8,167 nt of DNA from JBQCEE01 sp051960575 (GTDB taxonomy: Bacteria; Actinomycetota; Actinomycetes; Mycobacteriales; Jatrophihabitantaceae). How positions within the stretch are numbered: position 1 is the stretch's first letter; every line of letters starts with the position of its first letter. The DNA lies in the NCBI RefSeq assembly GCF_051960575.1, contig NZ_JBQCEE010000428.1:1-8167 (forward strand), given 5' to 3'. The position numbers were made by a program, and so were the translations under genes. Of the stretch, positions 1-6,023 are shown piece by piece. A model generated the notes under the pieces. The model was not told the DNA's origin, searched no databases, and saw only the letters and a program-made list of their open reading frames with translations.

Positions 1-1
1 C

Positions 2-187
2 TGCGTCCTCAAGGGTCAGGACGACGGCTCGTGGTCGGTGTCGCTGCGCTCCCGCGGCGCCACCGACGTCTCCCGGGTCGCGATGGCTCTGGGTGGCGGC
101 GGGCACCGGGCCGCGGCCGGCTACACGAGCCGGCTGGACCGCGAGGCCACGATGACCGCCCTCCGAGAGCAGCTGACCGGGCAGTGA
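2..187 (+). CDS. nrnA: DHH/DHHA1 phosphoesterase, NrnA-like (3' end only)
   Basis: Only the last 61 residues are in the window; the 5' part lies upstream. The fragment has the glycine/histidine signature GGGGHRAAAG (fragment residues 31-40) that closes the DHHA1 domain of DHH phosphoesterases and helps bind the substrate. In NrnA-type enzymes this domain works with an N-terminal DHH domain to degrade short RNA oligonucleotides (nanoRNA) and in some members pAp; some relatives instead cleave cyclic di-AMP. Its 3' end overlaps the transporter start as GTGA, implying translational coupling. The family and the position before dinF and truB, typical of the rbfA-nrnA-truB neighbourhood, fit NrnA. 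Substrate preference cannot be judged because the catalytic DHH half is not visible. Confidence 0.82.
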   Translation, partial: CVLKGQDDGSWSVSLRSRGATDVSRVAMALGGGGHRAAAGYTSRLDREATMTALREQLTGQ

Positions 188-1479
188 CCAGCACGCCGCC
201 ACGCGGCGTGCTGGCTCTGGCGGCGCCGGCCCTCGTCGTGCTCGCCGCCGAGCCGCTCTACCTGCTCGTCGACACCGCGGTGGTCGGGCATCTCGGTGCC
301 GTGCCGCTGAGCGCGCTCGGCATCGGGGCGGCCCTGATGACGCTGCTTGCGGTGGTCGGCACCTTCGTCGAGTACGGCACCACCGGGCGGTCCGCGCGCT
401 GGTTCGGCGCGGGTCGTCTCGACCAGGCCGTGGACGAAGGGGTGCAAGCCTCGTGGCTGGCGCTCGGCATCGGCGGGGTCATGGTGGCGGTGGGCGAGCT
501 TTTCGCCGGGCCCCTCACCCGGCTGCTGGCGGGTGGTGCGACGGCGAACCAGATGGCCGCCGAGCACTGGTTCCGCATCGCGGTGATCGGCCTGCCCGGC
601 GTGCTGCTCGTGCTCGCCGGCAACGGCTGGATGCGCGGTGTGCAACGCACGCGGCAGCCCGTCGTGCTGGTGCTCGTGGCCAACGGGCTGTCCGCCGTGC
701 TGTCGCCGCTGCTCGTGTACCCGGCCGGGCTCGGTCTCGACGGCTCGGCGTGGGCCAACCTCGCGGCGCAGACCGTCGGCGCTGCGCTGTTCGTGACGGC
801 GCTGCGGCGCGCGGCGCGGGGCGTGCGGCCGCGACCGGCGGTGATGCGGCAGCAACTGGTCGTCGGACGCGACCTGCTGGCCCGAGCGATCGCCTTCCAG
901 GTGGCGTTCCTGTCCGCGGCGGGCGTGGCGTCGCGCATGGGCACGCCGCAGCTCGCCGCGCACCAGATCGGCCTGCAGCTGTGGGAGTTCACTGCGCTCC
1001 TGCTCGACTCGGTGGCGATCGCGGCGCAGTCGCTGGTCGGCGCTGCGCTCGGCGCGTCCGACGCGGGGCAGGCGAAACACCTCGCCGCGCAGGTCGGACG
1101 GTGGGGGCTCTGGGCCGGCGTCGGCTTCGCCGTCCTGCTCGCGGCCGGCTGGCTGGTGGTCCCGCGCCTGTTCACCCCCGACACGGCGACGCTGCACCAG
1201 GCGCACCTGCTCTGGCCGTGGTTCGTCGCGATGCTGCCGGCGGCGGGCGTGGTCTTCGCCCTCGACGGCGTGCTCATCGGCGCCGGCGACGTCGGCTTCC
1301 TGCGCACGCTGACGATCGTCGCGGCCGTCGGCGCGTTCGCCCCCATCAACCTCGCCGCGCTGCACTGGCACTGGGGGATCGGCGGGGTGTGGGCCGGGCT
1401 GACCGCGTTCATCCTCGTCCGACTCGTCGGCATGCTCACCCGGGCACGCGGCGAGCGATGGGTGGTGCTCGGTGTCTGA
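184..1479 (+). CDS. dinF: MATE family efflux transporter, DinF type
   Basis: This 431-residue integral membrane protein is predicted to export cationic drugs or toxic organic compounds in exchange for H+ or Na+. The length and number of hydrophobic segments fit the usual 12-helix MATE fold. Diagnostic stretches are PLYLLVDTAVVGHLG in helix 1 (residues 24-38), LAAHQIGLQLWEFTALLLDS in the second half, and FALDGVLIGAGD. Asp30 in helix 1 probably corresponds to the acidic residue that couples the cation in DinF-like proteins; that is inferred from position. GTG at 184 is chosen because it overlaps the upstream stop (GTGA) and places helix 1 about where the family has it; upstream in-frame sequence is the phosphoesterase in another frame. 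There is no independent promoter or clear ribosome binding site, so expression should depend on the upstream gene. A strong hairpin lies directly after the start. The end overlaps truB by 8 bases. Confidence 0.9.
   Translation: MTSTPPRGVLALAAPALVVLAAEPLYLLVDTAVVGHLGAVPLSALGIGAALMTLLAVVGTFVEYGTTGRSARWFGAGRLDQAVDEGVQASWLALGIGGVMVAVGELFAGPLTRLLAGGATANQMAAEHWFRIAVIGLPGVLLVLAGNGWMRGVQRTRQPVVLVLVANGLSAVLSPLLVYPAGLGLDGSAWANLAAQTVGAALFVTALRRAARGVRPRPAVMRQQLVVGRDLLARAIAFQVAFLSAAGVASRMGTPQLAAHQIGLQLWEFTALLLDSVAIAAQSLVGAALGASDAGQAKHLAAQVGRWGLWAGVGFAVLLAAGWLVVPRLFTPDTATLHQAHLLWPWFVAMLPAAGVVFALDGVLIGAGDVGFLRTLTIVAAVGAFAPINLAALHWHWGIGGVWAGLTAFILVRLVGMLTRARGERWVVLGV
188..214 (+). repeat. Perfect 12-bp inverted repeat just after the dinF start
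   Basis: The left arm CCAGCACGCCGC (188-199) and right arm GCGGCGTGCTGG (203-214) are exact reverse complements separated by CAC. The RNA would form a very stable GC-rich hairpin beginning one base after the GTGA start/stop overlap. There is no T-run after it, so it is not a standard intrinsic terminator. It lies inside the first ten dinF codons and could limit ribosome entry or transcript read-through from nrnA. The structure is read directly; the role is inference. Confidence 0.6.
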
Positions 1480-2383
1480 GCACGCAGCTCCCCGCCGGCC
1501 GCCGGCACGCGACGGGCTCGTCGTCGTCGACAAACCGGCGGGCTGGACGTCGCACGACGTCGTCGGCCGCATGCGCCGGTTGGCCCGAACGCGCAAGGTC
1601 GGGCACGCGGGCACGCTCGACCCGATGGCCACCGGCGTGCTCGTCATCGGCGTGGGCAAGGCGACCCGGCTGCTCACCCACCTCGTGCTGGCCGACAAGG
1701 CGTACACGGCGACGATGCGGCTCGGGTGTTCGACCACCACCGACGATGCCGAGGGGGAGCCGATCGCCACCGCCGACACCACACATGTTGAGGACGACGC
1801 GATTCGCGCAGCGATGCGCGAACTCGTCGGCGACATCCAGCAGGTGCCGAGCAGTGTGTCGGCGATCAAGGTCGCCGGGCAACGTGCCTACGACCTCGCC
1901 CGGCGCGGTGAGGCGGTCGAGCTCGCCGCACGGCCGGTGACGGTGAGCCGCTTCGACCCGCTAGCGGTGCGACGGGTCGACGGCTTCGTCGACGTCGACG
2001 TCGTGGTCGAGTGCTCGTCCGGCACATACGTGCGCGCGCTGGCGCGCGACGTGGGCGCCGCGCTCGGCGTGGGCGGCCACCTCACCGCACTGAGACGCAC
2101 GCGGGTCGGCCCTTTCGACCTCGCCGAGGCTCGCACGCTCGACGACCTGGCGACGCTCGACGACCCGGTCACCCTGTCGCTCGCCGACGCCGTCCGCCAG
2201 GCGATGCCGGTGCGCGAGGTGGACGAGTCGGAGGCGCGGGCGCTCTCGTACGGGAAGTCGTTGCCGCCCCAGGGGATCGCCGGCACGCACGGCGCGGTCG
2301 GCCCGGACGGCGACGTCATTGCGCTGCTGCAGGAACGCGAGGGGTCGTCGCGTCCGATCGTGGTGTTCACCGCCGCCGGCTGA
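1472..2383 (+). CDS. truB: tRNA pseudouridine(55) synthase TruB
   Basis: This cytoplasmic enzyme converts U55 of the T-loop of tRNAs to pseudouridine. The 303-residue length matches bacterial TruB. The catalytic motif is GHAGTLDPMATGVL with nucleophile Asp50. KAYTATMRLG follows, where Tyr78 is the conserved active-site tyrosine. The later motif SGTYVRALARDVG (residues 183-195) and the LRRTRVGPF stretch (208-215) are also family hallmarks. The last 60 residues look like the actinobacterial TruB C-terminal, PUA-like domain for tRNA binding. GTG at 1472 is the first in-frame start and gives the normal N-terminus reaching DGLVVVDKPAGWTSHDVV. It overlaps the transporter by 8 bases, so the two are probably co-translated. 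In many actinobacteria ribF follows truB; here a thiol oxidoreductase follows after 35 bases. Confidence 0.96.
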   Translation: MSEHAAPRRPPARDGLVVVDKPAGWTSHDVVGRMRRLARTRKVGHAGTLDPMATGVLVIGVGKATRLLTHLVLADKAYTATMRLGCSTTTDDAEGEPIATADTTHVEDDAIRAAMRELVGDIQQVPSSVSAIKVAGQRAYDLARRGEAVELAARPVTVSRFDPLAVRRVDGFVDVDVVVECSSGTYVRALARDVGAALGVGGHLTALRRTRVGPFDLAEARTLDDLATLDDPVTLSLADAVRQAMPVREVDESEARALSYGKSLPPQGIAGTHGAVGPDGDVIALLQEREGSSRPIVVFTAAG

Positions 2384-2388
2384 GGAAT

Positions 2389-2402
2389 GCGCTCGGCAGC
2401 GC
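2389..2402 (+). repeat. Short hairpin between truB and the FrnE-like gene
   Basis: GCGCT (2389-2393) pairs with AGCGC (2398-2402) across a CGGC loop, six bases after the truB stop. There is no T-run. It may weakly attenuate read-through into the next gene or be chance in such GC-rich DNA. Confidence 0.25.
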
Positions 2403-2418
2403 GAGACGTTGCCCTGGC

Positions 2419-3057
2419 ATGCGAGTGGAGATCTGGTCCGACGTCGTCTGCCCCTGGTGCTACCTCGGCAAGCGCAACTTCGAGCGCGCGCTCGAGCAGC
2501 TGCCCTTCCGCGACGAGGTCGAGGTGACGTACCGCTCGTTCGAGCTCGACCCGAGTGCGCCGCACGACGAGGTGGCGCCGACCGTGCAGGTGCTCAGCCG
2601 CAAGTACGGCATGACGCCGCAGCAGGCCGAGCAGGCGCAGCAGCAGATGGAACAGCGCGCCGAACAGGCCGGTCTCACGTTCCGCATGGGTGAGCTGCAC
2701 AGCGGCAACACCCTCGACGCGCACCGGTTGCTGCATCTTGCCGATGCCCGCGGACGGCAGGCCGAGCTGGTCGAAGCGCTGCACCGTGCCTACTTCACCG
2801 AGCAGCGTTCGGTGTTCGACCACGACTCGCTGACCGAGATCGCCGTCGGCGCTGGGCTCGACCGGGCCGAGGTCGTCCAGGTGCTCGGTGGGGTCGCCTA
2901 CCTCGACGAGGTTCGAGCCGACGAGGAGCTCGCGCACGACTTCGGCGCCGACGGCGTGCCGTTCTTCGTGATCGATCGCAAGTACGCCGTCTCGGGCGCG
3001 CAACCGGCGGACGTGCTGGCGCAGATCCTGACCCAGGCGAAGGACGCCGCCGCCTGA
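2419..3057 (+). CDS. DsbA-family thiol-disulfide oxidoreductase, FrnE-like
   Basis: This is a 212-residue thioredoxin-fold protein with an inserted helical domain. The redox motif is CPWC at residues 11-14, right after the first strand (MRVEIWSDVV). The conserved cis-proline loop is GVPFF, with Pro181. The region FRMGELHSGNTLDAHRLLHLA (about 88-108) is typical of the FrnE / 2-hydroxychromene-2-carboxylate isomerase-like branch. There is no signal peptide, so it should act in the cytoplasm on disulfides or in polyketide-type isomerisation; FrnE of Streptomyces and of Deinococcus is the reference. A Gln/Glu-rich helix (residues 68-83) lies in the helical insert. ATG at 2419 is chosen because it places the first strand directly at the N-terminus, as in homologues. 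No good ribosome binding site is visible upstream. It may be read through from truB or have its own weak promoter. The exact substrate is unknown. Confidence 0.88.
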   Translation: MRVEIWSDVVCPWCYLGKRNFERALEQLPFRDEVEVTYRSFELDPSAPHDEVAPTVQVLSRKYGMTPQQAEQAQQQMEQRAEQAGLTFRMGELHSGNTLDAHRLLHLADARGRQAELVEALHRAYFTEQRSVFDHDSLTEIAVGAGLDRAEVVQVLGGVAYLDEVRADEELAHDFGADGVPFFVIDRKYAVSGAQPADVLAQILTQAKDAAA

Positions 3058-3126
3058 CTCGAGGGTGCGGGCTGCCGTGCCGGGTTTCGAGCGGAAGAAG
3101 CGTGCAGTCGGAGCAATGATCGGTGC

Positions 3127-3456
3127 TCAGCCGAGCGCGAGCACCTGCTGATGCAACCGCTGGACAATGTGCTCCGGGACGGTCACGGCGAAGTCCCAGG
3201 TCTCGTCGTCCTGCCCTACGAGGATCGAAACCCCTCGCTCGTCACTGACCCAGAAGACATCAGCACCGGCTGACGTGCCGACCTTCAGCGAGGACCGGTC
3301 ATCCCAGCTGGCGTCGCGGATGTTGCCGAGCTGCGCGTAGTCCGCGGCGCGGGCCCAGATGTTGAGCTCCCAGCTCTCAGCCGAGAGCTTGGCGCAGACG
3401 CCGACGTCACCTGCTGCAACCTCGGCCCGTTCAACCTCGACGTCGACGTCGGTCAC
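3127..3456 (-). CDS. Small acidic hypothetical protein
   Basis: This 109-residue protein starts at GTG (complement of 3454-3456). I do not recognise a characterised family. It is acidic and rich in tryptophan (W29, W34, W51, W69, W87), with two patches that look conserved: SWELNIWARAADYAQLG (residues 28-44) and VSILVGQDDETWDFAVTVP (76-94). Alternating hydrophobic residues suggest a small beta-rich cytoplasmic domain, with no signal peptide or membrane segment. Small proteins of this general look occur as orphan genes in actinobacteria and a few resemble immunity proteins, but no partner toxin is adjacent. It is the only minus-strand gene in the left 6.8 kb, convergent with the FrnE-like gene. 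A weak -10-like CAGAAT lies seven bases upstream of the GTG, which would make it leaderless; this is tentative. Coding status is supported by third-position GC and sensible composition. Confidence 0.65.
   Translation of the reverse strand: MTDVDVEVERAEVAAGDVGVCAKLSAESWELNIWARAADYAQLGNIRDASWDDRSSLKVGTSAGADVFWVSDERGVSILVGQDDETWDFAVTVPEHIVQRLHQQVLALG
3372..3389. repeat. 7-bp inverted repeat inside the small minus-strand gene
   Basis: AGCTCTC (3372-3378) and GAGAGCT (3383-3389) are perfect reverse complements with a four-base spacer. They fall within the codons for Leu-Ser-Ala-Glu-Ser near residue 26 of the minus-strand protein. No function is assigned and it may be chance. Confidence 0.3.
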
Positions 3457-3599
3457 GTCGGCGATTCTGGCACCTCATCGCGCTCGCGGTGTCGCAGGAG
3501 CACCGGACTTCCGCACTCTGCCTGCCACGCTCGCCGGCCTGCTCCGAGGGCACTCGAAGCCGCATCGGTGAACCGTGGCGGAGCCTCCGTCGTCACGGC

Positions 3600-3718
3600 A
3601 CCCGACCCAGGTCGGGTCTTTGGTCGGAAACCATGCAGACATGATCAATCAATGATCGAATGCGCTTCTCGCCCAGCCGGTATCGCCGAAGTCGATGCCC
3701 CGTCCGGGAGGCCCAGCC
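3600..3718 (+). promoter_or_regulatory. Possible structured leader of the secreted Ig-like protein gene
   Basis: This is the last part of the 262-base gene-free stretch 3457-3718; 3457-3599 shows nothing I can name. Four potential hairpins follow each other. The first is an 8-bp inverted repeat ACCCGACC/GGTCGGGT (3600-3607 and 3610-3617). The second is nested, GTCT/AGAC (3616-3619, 3637-3640) enclosing TGGT/ACCA (3621-3624, 3630-3633). The third is GATCA/TGATC (3643-3647, 3653-3657). The fourth is GGTATCG/CGATGCC (3679-3685, 3693-3699) with one wobble. The ribosome binding site follows directly and could pair with the CCCCG at 3698-3702. This could be a cis-regulatory RNA, or the first palindrome could be a repressor operator. 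No known riboswitch consensus could be matched by eye. The promoter itself is not identifiable. Confidence 0.35.
3706..3711 (+). promoter_or_regulatory. Ribosome binding site GGGAGG
   Basis: GGGAGG lies seven bases before the ATG at 3719. An in-frame ATG at 3695 would put this site inside the coding region and has only a poor GAAG upstream, so the site decides the start in favour of 3719. Confidence 0.75.
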
Positions 3719-5974
3719 ATGCCCCTCGCCCCCTCGTCCACCGTCGCCCGGCATCGTGCGGTGTTCGCCTTGCTCCTCGTCGCGGTCGCGGCGATCGCAT
3801 TGTGCTTCGTTGTCGGCGCACCGACGCGCGCCGACGCAGCGACGTACCGGCAATGGACGATGCAGGGCGTGACGTTCGACGACGGCGGCGCCATGACCGG
3901 CACGGTCACCTTCGACGGCGCGAACCACATCAAGGCCTTCGACCTCACGACAAGTGGCGGGACGTTGGCGGTCTACCTCGGTGCGAGCACCCGCTACGAC
4001 GCCGGCAACAGCCACCTGATCAAGGCCAACGACGGTGGCACGATCAGCGTGTTCGACGACCTCAGCCGGTACATCGAGTTGGTGTTCCCCGACACGTCGA
4101 CCGCAGCGACCGGCGACAGCGTTGCGTTGTCCACCTCGTCGTTCGAGTGCACGAACTGCGGCGCGTACCGGAATGTCGCCTCGGGGTCGATGGTCGCCGG
4201 CCCCGCTTTGGTCACGCTCTCGCCGGGTTCGTTGCCCGACGCGACCGGCGGCGTTGCCTACAGCCAGACGCTGACCGCGTCGGGCGCCACCGGTCCGTAC
4301 TCCTTCGCCGTGACCAGTGGCACGCTGCCCACCGGCCTCACGCTGACGAGCGCGGGCGCGCTCGCCGGGACGCCGTCCCAGTACGGCTCCGCGAGCTTCA
4401 CCGTCACGGCGACAGACAGCGACGGCATCTCCGCCGACCAGGCGTACACGCTCACCGTGGCGTCCCCGACGGTCGTGCTGCCGAGCACGCTGTCGGCCGG
4501 CACCTTCGGCACGGCGTACTCACAGAGCGTCGCGGCATCGGGCGGCACTGCGCCCTACGCCTACGCGGTGAGTGCAGGCACGCTGCCGGACGGCCTGACC
4601 CTGGACGCGGCCACCGGGGCGCTCGCCGGCACGCCGACCGCCGCCGGCACCTTCAACTTCACCGTCCGAGCCACCGACTCCGGCACCGGCACCGGGCCGG
4701 TGACGGGGCAGCAGGCGTACACGCTCACGATCGGGAAGGCGACGCCGCCGCTGCAGGTCACGGCGCCGAGCACCGGTGTCGTCGGGCAGGCGGTGACCGC
4801 GTCCGTGAGCGGATCGGCGTCCGGGCTGACCGTGACCACGAGTTCGGGCAGCCCGTCGGTCTGCACCGTCTCCGGTACCACCGTCACGCTCGCGCACGTC
4901 GGCTCGTGCGAGGTGGACGCGGCCGAGACCGGCGACGCGAACCGCAACGCCGTCACGGCGAGCACGACCGTCGCAGTCGGGAAGGCCGCCACCACGACGT
5001 CGCTCGCGGTGCACCAGTCCGACCTCGCGGCCACCGTGTCCGTCAACGCACCCGGCGCCGGGACGCCGAGTGGCTTCGTGATCTTCTACGTCGACGGCCT
5101 GCCGGTCGGCCTCGCGCCGCTCTCGGGCTCGACCGCCACGCTGGCCTACTCGGTGCCGAGCGGCGCCGCCCACCAGGTCGGTGCCGCCTACTCCGGCGAC
5201 GCCGACTTCCTCGGCTCGTCCGCGTCCTCGGCCCGGCACAACCCGACGATCACCGCGCGTGTCTCGAGTCCGCACGCGCGCACCGCGGCGGGCTGGTACC
5301 GCAGTCCCATCACGGTGACCTTCACGTGCACCGCGGCCACCGCGCCGCTCACGGCGCCCTGCTCGGCACCGGTGACGCTCTCGCACGACGGCGCGGGCCA
5401 GTCGGTCAGCCGCACGATCGCGGCCACCGACGGCGGCATGGCCACGGTCTCGGTCACCGACCTGAACCTCGATCAGCACCGTCCGAGCGTGCGCGTCACC
5501 GGTATTCGCAACGGCGCGACCTACGGCGGGCAGGTTCCGACGGCGCGGTGCGTCGCCACCGACACGCTGTCGGGCATCGCGAGCTGCCGCATCACGAGGC
5601 ACACCAGCGGGGCGCGTACCAGCTACGTCGCCACGGCCACCGACCGCGCCGGCAACACCGCCAGCCTGCGTGGCAGCTACTCGGTGCCCGGCATCTACCT
5701 GCTCAACACCCCCTACTCGAACGGGACGTGGCAGGTGCAGCTCGGCCGCAACTACACGATCGTCGTGAGCGACAGCCGGGTGCGGCCGTACTACGTCGAC
5801 GCCGCGCCGGTGCCGCAGCGGCCGCACGGCGTCGACCACGTCTTCCGCCGCATCGGCGCGAACCGGTGGGCGCTCACGGTGACGATCGAGCGATGCATGG
5901 GGCACGACCGGCTCTGGAACCTCGGCGTGGTCACCGGCCGCACGCTGCACAGCGTGCGCGTCCACACCCGCTGA
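3719..5974 (+). CDS. Secreted multidomain protein with putative Ig-like repeats
   Basis: This 751-residue exported protein is probably extracellular. A signal peptide occupies residues 1-40: basic RHR, then a hydrophobic core AVFALLLVAVAAIALCFVV, then a likely cut near ADA|A. Residues 43-160 form an N-terminal module starting YRQWTMQGVTFDDGGAMTG, resembling a domain seen in secreted PEP-CTERM-type proteins; it has a close Cys pair C143/C147. Residues about 167-248 and 252-338 are two He_PIG-type putative Ig repeats, each with GTLP.GLTL and ALAGTP. Residues 339-423 form another beta module with C382/C397, and 424-502 a Big_5/Ig_3-type domain with Y491SGDADFLGS. Residues 510-655 have paired cysteines (C537/C548, C611/C623) and the motif ATDRAGN typical of adhesin-like Ig folds. 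Residues 656-751 are an unassigned C-terminal domain. There is no LPXTG, PEP-CTERM or C-terminal membrane anchor and no catalytic motif. A role in adhesion, matrix or wall association is inferred from architecture only. Confidence 0.88.
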   Translation: MPLAPSSTVARHRAVFALLLVAVAAIALCFVVGAPTRADAATYRQWTMQGVTFDDGGAMTGTVTFDGANHIKAFDLTTSGGTLAVYLGASTRYDAGNSHLIKANDGGTISVFDDLSRYIELVFPDTSTAATGDSVALSTSSFECTNCGAYRNVASGSMVAGPALVTLSPGSLPDATGGVAYSQTLTASGATGPYSFAVTSGTLPTGLTLTSAGALAGTPSQYGSASFTVTATDSDGISADQAYTLTVASPTVVLPSTLSAGTFGTAYSQSVAASGGTAPYAYAVSAGTLPDGLTLDAATGALAGTPTAAGTFNFTVRATDSGTGTGPVTGQQAYTLTIGKATPPLQVTAPSTGVVGQAVTASVSGSASGLTVTTSSGSPSVCTVSGTTVTLAHVGSCEVDAAETGDANRNAVTASTTVAVGKAATTTSLAVHQSDLAATVSVNAPGAGTPSGFVIFYVDGLPVGLAPLSGSTATLAYSVPSGAAHQVGAAYSGDADFLGSSASSARHNPTITARVSSPHARTAAGWYRSPITVTFTCTAATAPLTAPCSAPVTLSHDGAGQSVSRTIAATDGGMATVSVTDLNLDQHRPSVRVTGIRNGATYGGQVPTARCVATDTLSGIASCRITRHTSGARTSYVATATDRAGNTASLRGSYSVPGIYLLNTPYSNGTWQVQLGRNYTIVVSDSRVRPYYVDAAPVPQRPHGVDHVFRRIGANRWALTVTIERCMGHDRLWNLGVVTGRTLHSVRVHTR
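4439..4728 (+). repeat. 17-bp direct repeat marking duplicated Ig modules
   Basis: The 17-mer CAGGCGTACACGCTCAC occurs at 4439-4455 and again at 4712-4728, 273 bases (91 codons) apart, in the same frame. It encodes QAYTLT at the end of each He_PIG-type module. Flanking sequence is similar but diverged, which fits an old internal duplication kept partly identical by gene conversion or constraint. Confidence 0.7.
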
Positions 5975-5979
5975 GCGCG

Positions 5980-6022
5980 ACCGGCCGTGCTGACGCGCGC
6001 GACGTGCGTCAGCATGGTCGGT
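5980..6022 (+). terminator. Long hairpin after the secreted protein gene
   Basis: Bases 5980-5996 and 6006-6022 pair over 17 positions, with a perfect 9-bp core TGCTGACGC/GCGTCAGCA at the loop side and a nine-base loop. The only two imperfections are G-U wobbles in plus-strand RNA; in minus-strand RNA they would be C-A mismatches, so the structure favours plus-strand transcription. It begins five bases after the stop at 5974. No T-run follows, and the hairpin ends one base before the next ATG. It could be a T-less terminator, an mRNA 3' stabiliser, or a translational control element for the downstream gene. Confidence 0.5.
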
Positions 6023-6023
6023 C

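Noticed and set aside
121..1869. A very long open frame on the minus strand opposite dinF and truB
   Set aside because: It is a by-product of high third-position GC in the plus-strand genes. Its translation is Arg/His/Glu-rich low-complexity sequence with no recognisable domain, while the plus strand has clear MATE and TruB motifs.
3060..3100. A tRNA-like T-loop motif (GGGTTTCGAGC) after the FrnE-like gene
   Set aside because: No acceptor, D or anticodon stem can be built around it, and GGTTTCGAGC is not a proper T-loop.
3600..3718. Cyclic di-GMP-I (GEMM) riboswitch
   Set aside because: Only the AGCCGG...GCCGA-like 3' part resembles it; the GCAAAGCC core and the correct helix order are absent. 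The segment is kept only as an unassigned structured leader.
5684..5974. Cell-wall or exosortase sorting signal at the end of the secreted protein
   Set aside because: There is no LPXTG-like motif, no C-terminal hydrophobic segment and no basic tail; the protein ends GRTLHSVRVHTR.
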